Assembly (NCBI GenBank): GCA_903904515.1
Contig: CAIVCR010000063.1
Span: forward strand, 1 to 38,955
Reading direction: 5' to 3'
DNA from: an uncultured Bacteroidia bacterium
Lineage (GTDB): Bacteria > Bacteroidota > Bacteroidia > Bacteroidales > Prolixibacteraceae
Length of the DNA: 38,955 nt
The translations under genes and the position numbers were made by a program. Shown one piece after another: positions 33,025 to 38,955 of this stretch (positions within the stretch are counted from its first letter, which is position 1; each line of letters begins with the position of its first letter). A model generated the notes under the pieces. The model had not been told where the DNA came from. It worked only from the letters and a program-made list of their open reading frames with translations, and did no database searches.

Positions 33025-34286
33025 GACTTCTAAATAAAATAACCCTGAACTTATTGGCGATCTCCCTTTTTGTCTTCCTGATCGGGATGGTGGCTTTCTA
33101 TTTTATGCTCCGTCAGCAGGTTGATCAGAATATCAATCTTGAATTAAAAAAGAGGGAAATCAGCCTCACAAAAGAGTTTGATGCTGCTCATTCATCGGCT
33201 AAACAAACTGTAAATCTAAGTGATACCATAATTATCACCCCCATATTCCAACCCCGGCCTCTTGAACAATATTCCGACACCCTGCTCTTCAATCAGGAGA
33301 CCAATCAATATGAGTTATACCGGCAACTGGGATTTGTAAAAACAATTCAAAACCACGATTACTACATCCAGGTTTTTAAACCTCTGGAGGAGACAGACAG
33401 GTTGATTATTCGCATAGTTATCCTTATGAATCTGCTGATAATCATGATTATTGTAACCCTGATTATCGTAAACCGGCACTCCTCCCGGCAGGACTGGAAG
33501 GTTTTTTATGATACGATAACAAAGATCAGGAATTACGATGTCAATTCGCATGAACATTTTTCGCTGCAACATTCAGACATAAAGGAATTTGATGACCTGA
33601 ACCGGGTTTTGGTTTCCATGACTGAACGGATCAAAAGTGACTATCTGAATCTCAAGGAATACATCGAAAATGCGAGCCATGAAATTCAAACGCCACTTGC
33701 AATCATCAATTCAAAGATGGAATTGCTGTTGCAGTCGGGCGACATGAAGGAGAAGCAGTACAAAACGGTGGCCGATGCTTATGAAGCCTCAAACAGGTTG
33801 TCGAGGCTTAACAAAACGCTGATTCTACTGGCAAAAATTGAGAACAGGCAATTCCCCGAATCGAAGCCGGTGAACCCCTCGATCATGATTAATCATCAGC
33901 TCGAGAGCCTTGAAGACCTGATCCACGCCAAGAAAATCAAGGTGACAAAACAGATGGATAACGAAATTACCGTCCCGATGAACCCCTATCTGGCGGAGAT
34001 CCTCCTTGTCAATCTGATCAAGAACGCCTTGAGGCATAACATCACAGGAGGTGAGCTGAAAATTGAACTCACGAAGGAATCCCTTCGCATTGCCAATTCA
34101 GGACCGGAACTTCAGTTCCACCCTGAAATTCTGTTTAAGCGGTTTCACACCTCCTCCACATCACCCGAATCGCTCGGACTTGGTTTATCAATTGTTGAGA
34201 AAATTTGTACAATGTATGGGTTTAAGGTCAGTTACAGCTATCAAAACAGCATGCATGTGATGCAGGTTGACTTTTACAAAGCTTAA
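33021..34286 (+). CDS. Membrane sensor histidine kinase
   Basis: A 421-residue kinase starting at TTG 33021, overlapping the preceding TGA stop (TTGA). No ATG lies before the first transmembrane segment, so the TTG start is well supported. Two membrane helices (about 9-29 and 129-150) flank a periplasmic region of about 100 residues. The cytoplasmic part has the HisKA motif YIENASHEIQTPLAIINSKMELL (H220 phosphorylated) and HATPase blocks LVNLIKNALRHN, IANSG and LGLGLSIVEKIC. There is no PAS, HAMP or heme-binding CxxCH motif visible. The ligand of the small periplasmic domain is unknown; partner is the response regulator upstream. Confidence 0.9.
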   Translation: MRLLNKITLNLLAISLFVFLIGMVAFYFMLRQQVDQNINLELKKREISLTKEFDAAHSSAKQTVNLSDTIIITPIFQPRPLEQYSDTLLFNQETNQYELYRQLGFVKTIQNHDYYIQVFKPLEETDRLIIRIVILMNLLIIMIIVTLIIVNRHSSRQDWKVFYDTITKIRNYDVNSHEHFSLQHSDIKEFDDLNRVLVSMTERIKSDYLNLKEYIENASHEIQTPLAIINSKMELLLQSGDMKEKQYKTVADAYEASNRLSRLNKTLILLAKIENRQFPESKPVNPSIMINHQLESLEDLIHAKKIKVTKQMDNEITVPMNPYLAEILLVNLIKNALRHNITGGELKIELTKESLRIANSGPELQFHPEILFKRFHTSSTSPESLGLGLSIVEKICTMYGFKVSYSYQNSMHVMQVDFYKA

Positions 34287-34619
34287 TTTCAATAAATCAG
34301 TAATTAAGATAGAATCTAAATAATTAATTAAGACTGGAAAGCCGCCAAATTTTTATGCTGGTTTCATTCTTAATAACAGACAATAGAAAATATTCATCTA
34401 ATTGATATTCAATTGCTTTAAAGCACAAATCAGAGACTTAAAGACTTCTGAATTAAATTTGAGTCATCCCATTAATTGCTGCAATTATTTAAAATTAAAA
34501 TGAATAAAGATTCTCACTGAGTTTACCTGCTAAATTCTGATGAATTCGGTGTTTTACTTCAGATTTGCTTCAGATTCTATTTTTAAAATTGCACTGTAAT
34601 CAACAGAAAGCAAAATAGG
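34287..34619. other. AT-rich intergenic region upstream of hemA
   Basis: 333 bases with no open frame of merit. It contains a short direct repeat CTTCAGATT at about 34557-34575 and a partial -7-like TATTTTTA at 34578-34585 with no clear -33. No terminator after the kinase gene is evident. The region may hold the hemA promoter and regulator sites, but I cannot define them. Confidence 0.4.
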
Positions 34620-35870
34620 ATGATAGGACTATTTGGATTAAATCATAAATCGGCTCCAATTGAAATAAGGGAGAAATTTGTATTTTGCGAAGAAGACATC
34701 AAACGATTTGTACCTCAGCTAAAAGCTAAAGGAATACTTGGAGCTGTTGTAGTCTCCACCTGTAACCGCACAGAGATTTACTTTGAACTTAAAGATAGCA
34801 GCCTCACTTCAGATTTCGATTTAATCGGAAATACACTGATCGAATACCGCAAAGTTGCCACAGAAGTAAAAGCCCATTTTTATCAGGCCAAAAATGATGA
34901 TGCAGTAAAACATTTGTTTCGTGTAGTATCTGGTCTTGACTCAATGGCATTAGGTGAATATCAGATTGTTGGACAGATCAAGGACGCATTTAATATCAGC
35001 CAGTCTCTTCAGCACTGCAGTTCAGTTCTATACAAGCTCTTCAATGAAGCTTTAAAAACAGGTAAGGAGATCCGCACGAATACAGCCCTGAACAAAGGTG
35101 CTGTTTCAATCAGTTATGTTGGGGTTGAACTAGCCGGAAGGAAACTTCAGAATCTTTGTTCACATCCGGTATTGGTAGTAGGCGCCGGTCAAACCAGCGA
35201 ACTGACCATGTTAAACCTGCAGAAAAAGGATTGTTCCCAGTTTACAGTCGTCAACCGGACCCAGGAAAAAGCATGCGAACTGGCTGAAAAATATAAATGT
35301 AAGGTTGCCGATTTTAGTCAGCTCGAAGAATTGCTCACCTCTAACGATATCGTAATCACTTCCACAGCATCCAAGAGACCCCTGTTTACCGAAGAGATGG
35401 TACGCAATGCCATGGTAGCCCGCAATAATGAACAACTTTTCTTTATAGATCTTTCAGTACCGCGTAATGTTGCTGTAGGTGTTGGTCAAATCGAAAATGT
35501 TCATGTCTATGATATTGACGCTTTAAACGAAGTGATCGAAGATAACCTGGAGCGCAGAAAAGGGGAGATCTCACACGCAGAAATCATTATCGAAGAGTCG
35601 GTTAACGAATTTTCACAATGGCATGCTATCCAGGTTTTAGTTCCAACCTTTCAGAATATCTCCAGCCGCTTCCAGGAAGTCAACAAGACGATGCTTGATG
35701 GTTACCTCAAAAACCAAAAGGTTGATGACCACGAAAAAGCTGTTGCATACGGAGAGATCATCACGAAAAAATTTATTGGCTTAATGATCGAAAATGTAAA
35801 ATCGGTTACCAATAATGGGAGACAGGAAGAATACATTTCGATGCTTAATAAATTATTCGAATTCAATTAA
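34620..35870 (+). CDS. hemA: Glutamyl-tRNA reductase
   Basis: A 416-residue reductase that commits glutamyl-tRNA to tetrapyrroles (C5 route), making glutamate-1-semialdehyde. Catalytic C48 is in VVSTCNRTEIYFE. Other blocks are KHLFRVVSGLDSMALGEYQIVGQIKDAF, NKGAVSISYVGVELA, the NADPH site PVLVVGAGQTSELTMLNL, NRTQEKACELAEKY, and FFIDLSVPRNVAVGVGQIENVHVYDIDALNEVIEDNLERRK. The usual C-terminal dimerisation helix is present. Its stop overlaps the hemC start (TAATG at 35868-35872), so translation of the two is coupled. Rate control by heme is expected from the family; no operator is visible. Confidence 0.97.
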   Translation: MIGLFGLNHKSAPIEIREKFVFCEEDIKRFVPQLKAKGILGAVVVSTCNRTEIYFELKDSSLTSDFDLIGNTLIEYRKVATEVKAHFYQAKNDDAVKHLFRVVSGLDSMALGEYQIVGQIKDAFNISQSLQHCSSVLYKLFNEALKTGKEIRTNTALNKGAVSISYVGVELAGRKLQNLCSHPVLVVGAGQTSELTMLNLQKKDCSQFTVVNRTQEKACELAEKYKCKVADFSQLEELLTSNDIVITSTASKRPLFTEEMVRNAMVARNNEQLFFIDLSVPRNVAVGVGQIENVHVYDIDALNEVIEDNLERRKGEISHAEIIIEESVNEFSQWHAIQVLVPTFQNISSRFQEVNKTMLDGYLKNQKVDDHEKAVAYGEIITKKFIGLMIENVKSVTNNGRQEEYISMLNKLFEFN

Positions 35871-37582
35871 TGAGTAATACAACTATAAAGATTGGTACAA
35901 GAGGCAGTAAACTTGCTTTGTACCAGGCTTTTCTTGTGCAGGAAGAGCTACAAAAACACTACCCCGACACTACATTTGTTATTGAAATCATAAAAACGAA
36001 AGGGGATCAGATTCTCGATGTTGCCTTGTCGAAAATTGGCGACAAAGGACTGTTTACCAAGGAGATGGAGACTGCTCTTTTCAACGGAGATATCGACATG
36101 GCTGTCCATAGTCTTAAAGATTTACCCACACGGTTTCCTGAAGGGGCTAAACTGGGAGCTGTCTTGAAACGCGGAGATATCCGGGATGCACTGATCAGCC
36201 TTGACGGACGAAAAGTTAAAGACCTCACTTCCAAAGATGTTATAGCGACCTCAAGCCTCCGAAGAAAAGCACAGTTGCTTCGCATCAACCCCGATTTTAA
36301 GATTATTGAAATCCGGGGCAATGTCAATACACGCATCCGCAAAATGCAGGAGGGGTATTGCGATGTGATGGTGATGGCCGGCGCAGGCTTACAGCGGTTG
36401 GAAATGGCCGAATATATCTCGGAACTTTTCGATCCCGAATTGATGATTCCCGCTTGCAGCCAGGGGGCTATTGCCGTTGAAATCAGGGAGAATGATCCTG
36501 CCACCGAAGAACTCGTTTCTAAAATAAACCATACTGAATCGTTCGCAGCCACCGAGGCGGAAAGAACATTTCTTGGAACCCTCGAAGGGGGATGCCAGAT
36601 ACCGGTTGGCAGTTATACTAAAATCGAAGGAGACAAATTTAAGATTACGGGATTTATCTCCAGTATTGACGGATCGAAGTTCCTGCGGGAATCAGCCGAA
36701 GGTGCTCTCAGTGATGCTGTTTTCCTCTCTGCAAAACTCGCAAAAAGTCTTTACAACCAGGGGGGAGCTCAGATTCTGAGTGAGATCAGGACCGAAACCC
36801 TCGCCAATCCGCAGGCAATTCTGACTCTAAAAGATAAGGTGATTATTTCGACCAGGGCGCTGGAAGCAAGTGATACTCTTCCCGAAATTATAAAATCAAG
36901 CGGAGCCAAATTGCTTTCGCTTCCGATGATTGAGATTGTCCCCTCACCGCTGGATACCCAAATGGCTGAAGATCTGAATACCCTCGAATCTTTCGACTGG
37001 ATATTTTTCACAAGCAAAAACGGAGTTGTGAATTTCTTCAAACAACTCATTGACTACAAAGGAAATACAACTCTTCCTAAAAACTTAAAAATAGCGGTAA
37101 TCGGTTTAAAAACAGGACTGGAGCTTGAATATTACGGATACGCACCCACCTTCATCAGTGAAGAAAATACAGGCGAAGAATTATTAAACCGTTTTGAGGC
37201 CAAATACAACCCTGAGAATCTGAAGATTTTACTCTCGTTGGGTAATCTTGCCGACAATACCCTGGAAAACCGTTTATCTGTCCGGAATACAACCCGGCGA
37301 ATTAACGTTTATCAAACAGTTAAACCGGCTCAGGCTGATCAGGCAATCCTTGAGCAGATTAAAAACGACGCGTACGATCTGATCGTTTTTACCAGTCCTT
37401 CGACATTTAATAACTTCTGTTCTTTTTATGAGCCGCCGCTGATTGGAAAACTAAAGATGGCCAGTATCGGAAGTGTAACGACAAAGGCTATTCAAAAAGC
37501 TGGTTTTGAGCCACTCTTCACAGCCCGCAAATCAAATGCAGAAGGAATAAGAGATGCAATTAACGAATTTTACCAATTATAA
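35870..37582 (+). CDS. hemCD: Fused porphobilinogen deaminase / uroporphyrinogen III synthase
   Basis: A 570-residue two-enzyme fusion. The HemC part (about 1-305) has TRGSKLALYQAFLVQEEL, the catalytic D84 in AVHSLKDLPT, ATSSLRRKAQLL, EIRGNVNTRIRKM and the dipyrromethane cofactor cysteine C242 in LEGGCQIPVGSY. The HemD part (about 320-570) has KDKVIISTRAL, LSLPMIEIVPS, FDWIFFTSKNGVVNFF, KIAVIGLKTG and YDLIVFTSPSTFNNF. Fusion couples formation of hydroxymethylbilane to its cyclisation, limiting spontaneous uroporphyrinogen I. Fused HemCD occurs in a few lineages, while separate genes are the usual arrangement. It is coupled to hemA (TAATG overlap) and followed 12 bases later by hemB. Confidence 0.95.
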   Translation: MSNTTIKIGTRGSKLALYQAFLVQEELQKHYPDTTFVIEIIKTKGDQILDVALSKIGDKGLFTKEMETALFNGDIDMAVHSLKDLPTRFPEGAKLGAVLKRGDIRDALISLDGRKVKDLTSKDVIATSSLRRKAQLLRINPDFKIIEIRGNVNTRIRKMQEGYCDVMVMAGAGLQRLEMAEYISELFDPELMIPACSQGAIAVEIRENDPATEELVSKINHTESFAATEAERTFLGTLEGGCQIPVGSYTKIEGDKFKITGFISSIDGSKFLRESAEGALSDAVFLSAKLAKSLYNQGGAQILSEIRTETLANPQAILTLKDKVIISTRALEASDTLPEIIKSSGAKLLSLPMIEIVPSPLDTQMAEDLNTLESFDWIFFTSKNGVVNFFKQLIDYKGNTTLPKNLKIAVIGLKTGLELEYYGYAPTFISEENTGEELLNRFEAKYNPENLKILLSLGNLADNTLENRLSVRNTTRRINVYQTVKPAQADQAILEQIKNDAYDLIVFTSPSTFNNFCSFYEPPLIGKLKMASIGSVTTKAIQKAGFEPLFTARKSNAEGIRDAINEFYQL

Positions 37583-37594
37583 TAACAAAAGATT

Positions 37595-38575
37595 ATGGCA
37601 TTCCCTGTAACAAGACTAAGAAGATTAAGGTACAATGGTGTTTTAAGACAGATGGTTACGGAAACAAAACTTTCAGCGGATGATTTTGTGATGCCCCTGT
37701 TTGTTGTTTCAGGAACCAATGTAAGAAATCATATTAACTCTATGCCGGGCAATTATCAGCTTTCAGTTGATCAACTGGTTATCGAGTGCAAAAATATATA
37801 TGCCTCAGGAGTAAGGGCTGTCCTTTTGTTTGGAATTCCGCCGGTAAAGGATGAAGATGGAAGTGTTGCATGTGAACACAATGGCATTGTACAACAGGCA
37901 ATCCGGGCCCTTAAAGAAGCGGTGCCAGGTCTGTATCTTATTGCCGATGTTTGCAATTGTGAATATACTACTCATGGCCATTGCGGAACAATCATTGATG
38001 GTGATGTGGATAATGATGCAACCCTTATCACACTTGCCAGACAATCTGTTTCACTTGCAGAGGCGGGTGCGGATATGATCGCTCCAAGCGACATGATGGA
38101 TGGTCGGGTCGGAGAAATCCGTACCCAGCTCGATGCCAATGGGTATAACAAAATACCAATCATGGCCTATTCAGCGAAATATGCATCCGGGTTTTATGGT
38201 CCCTTCCGCGAAGCGGCTGAGAGTGCTCCTAAATTTGGAAACCGAGCCACTTACCAGATGAATCCGGCCAATTCAAACGAAGCGATTCGCGAAGTGGAAC
38301 AAGACATTATTGAAGGTGCAGATATCGTGATGGTTAAGCCGGCACTGAGCTATCTTGATGTGATCTATCGTGTTAAAAATGAATTCAATATGCCTGTTGC
38401 TGCATACAATGTAAGTGGCGAATTTTCAATGCTTAAGGCTGCTGCCGAAAAGGGATGGATCGACGGACCGCGTGTTATGATGGAGATATTAACCTCAATC
38501 AAACGTGCAGGTGCTGACATCATCATCACCTATCATGCCGTTGAAGCGGCGAATATCCTAAACGGAAAACAATAA
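37595..38575 (+). CDS. hemB: Porphobilinogen synthase (delta-aminolevulinate dehydratase)
   Basis: A 326-residue enzyme that joins two 5-aminolevulinate molecules to porphobilinogen. It has the zinc cysteine triad C120, C122, C130 in DVCNCEYTTHGHCG, marking the Zn-dependent type, and Schiff-base lysines K195 (AYSAKYASGFYGPFREA) and K248 (DIVMVKPALSYLD). RLRRLRYNGVLRQMVTET is the typical N-terminal arm. It starts 12 bases after hemCD, so it is in the same operon. After its stop there is no clear terminator before a MITE-like palindrome. Confidence 0.97.
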   Translation: MAFPVTRLRRLRYNGVLRQMVTETKLSADDFVMPLFVVSGTNVRNHINSMPGNYQLSVDQLVIECKNIYASGVRAVLLFGIPPVKDEDGSVACEHNGIVQQAIRALKEAVPGLYLIADVCNCEYTTHGHCGTIIDGDVDNDATLITLARQSVSLAEAGADMIAPSDMMDGRVGEIRTQLDANGYNKIPIMAYSAKYASGFYGPFREAAESAPKFGNRATYQMNPANSNEAIREVEQDIIEGADIVMVKPALSYLDVIYRVKNEFNMPVAAYNVSGEFSMLKAAAEKGWIDGPRVMMEILTSIKRAGADIIITYHAVEAANILNGKQ

Positions 38576-38618
38576 GGTATTAAAATTATATCTTAAGTTT
38601 AAAGCGTGGATGGAACAT

Positions 38619-38771
38619 GAGTCTGTTTCAAAAGTAAAAAATTTAACCGCTGAGAACCGCTAAGGGAATCAGCAGAGAGTCGCAAAGTATTAAATTAATG
38701 ATAGATATCTCTGCGTAACTTTGCGTCTTCTTTGCGAATCTCTGCGGTAGAATGACTTTTGATCCAGCCTC
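38619..38771. mobile_element. MITE-like palindrome (17-bp terminal inverted repeats) with CGCAAAG repeat core
   Basis: GAGTCTGTTTCAAAAGT (38619-38635) and ACTTTTGATCCAGCCTC (38755-38771) are reverse complements at 14 of 17 positions. Between them an inner palindrome (ACCGC at 38646-38650, TCTGCGGT at 38741-38748, repeated CGCAAAG/CTTTGCG words) is of the same family as 7040-7085 and 836-920. At 153 bases, with no transposase, it looks like a non-autonomous element. No target-site duplication is obvious. Confidence 0.6.
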
Positions 38772-38789
38772 AAAAAAATGTCATAACCT

Positions 38790-38867
38790 GTTGACACAGC
38801 CGGTTGACACAGCCGGTTGACACAGCAAGTTGACACAGCTGGTTGACACAGCTGATTGACATAGAGT
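38790..38867. repeat. 13-bp tandem repeat (about six copies) upstream of the probable hemL
   Basis: Unit GTTGACACAGCYG starts at 38790, 38803, 38816, 38829, 38842 and, degenerate, 38855. It lies between the MITE-like palindrome and an ATG at 38921. The unit is not a multiple of three, so it is not coding. Each copy contains TTGACA. It could be binding sites for a regulator or simply a variable-number tandem repeat. Confidence 0.85.
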
Positions 38868-38920
38868 TAAATAAAATTGTAGATTGATTCAAATAATTCG
38901 ATAATAATAAATAGTAACGC

Positions 38921-38955
38921 ATGCAATTCACAAAAAGTATAGATGCTTTTAAAAA
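38921..38955 (+). CDS. hemL: Start of probable glutamate-1-semialdehyde aminomutase (cut by window edge)
   Basis: ATG 38921 opens a frame reading MQFTKSIDAFK before the window ends. The first residues resemble HemL starts (x-T-K-S-x-x-x-F). The C5 route begun by HemA needs HemL to make 5-aminolevulinate for HemB, and HemL is otherwise missing from this cluster. With only 11 codons the call rests mostly on context. Confidence 0.45.
   Translation, partial: MQFTKSIDAFK

Noticed and set aside
36007..36552. 181-codon minus-strand open frame opposite hemC
   Set aside because: Antisense shadow of a well-supported gene with conserved motifs on the plus strand; no domain seen.
38790..38867. CRISPR array
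   Set aside because: Units are 13 bp and contiguous with no unique spacers, and no cas genes are present.

Overview
The window looks like a Bacteroidota chromosome, probably a Bacteroidales/Marinilabiliales-type marine or environmental member. The evidence is a SusC/SusD pair under an ECF sigma/FecR pair, a FISUMP-domain lipoprotein, Bacteroidota-type promoters (TTTG, 18-20 bp, TAnnTTTG), a solo four-helix-bundle (IVP) gene, and several palindromic repeat families common in this phylum. An oxygen-dependent HemF suggests at least some tolerance of oxygen. I cannot name the species.

Positions 1-25460 form a carbohydrate-utilisation region, almost all on the minus strand. From the left: the N-terminal part of a GH38 alpha-mannosidase-like protein (cut by the window edge), a UroD-fold protein with the zinc-thiol motif of MtaA-type methyltransferases, a solo IVP/S23-like four-helix protein set among TTAATGGTTAATG repeats, and a cellobiose-2-epimerase-like AGE enzyme. 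Next come an alternating (BIME-like) cluster of GC-rich palindromes, two tandem secreted GH38 paralogs, and a divergent AraC regulator. A likely operon then runs fecR - susC - susD - (alpha/alpha)6 glycosidase - cupin - second UroD-like protein, with the ECF sigma gene divergent from fecR. Two more (alpha/alpha)6 glycosidases follow. The inventory suggests uptake and exo-cleavage of a mannose- or manno-configured oligosaccharide, but the substrate is inferred.

Positions 25461-29200 are a transition zone. It holds paired 31-bp direct repeats, a structured palindromic repeat, a GH51 arabinofuranosidase remnant with its middle missing, a C1-family cysteine peptidase lipoprotein, a FISUMP lipoprotein, a candidate promoter-plus-terminator small RNA and an SRPBCC protein.

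Positions 29271-38955 are mainly the heme-synthesis region on the plus strand: a CurA-like reductase, hemH, hemF, a response regulator/histidine kinase pair, hemA, a fused hemC-hemD, hemB, then a MITE-like palindrome, a 13-bp tandem repeat and the first codons of what is probably hemL. This is the C5 (glutamate) route. hemE and protoporphyrinogen oxidase are not in the window; the two UroD-like proteins in the sugar region are not convincing HemE.

The most interesting signals are two candidate small RNAs. One is antisense to the fecR-susC junction, in the position reported for Bacteroides DonS-type PUL antisense RNAs. The other sits at 28562-28640 and has an exact promoter and a strong terminator. 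Also notable are the UroD/MtaA-like genes embedded in a mannosidase locus, and genes whose ends are built from repeat DNA.
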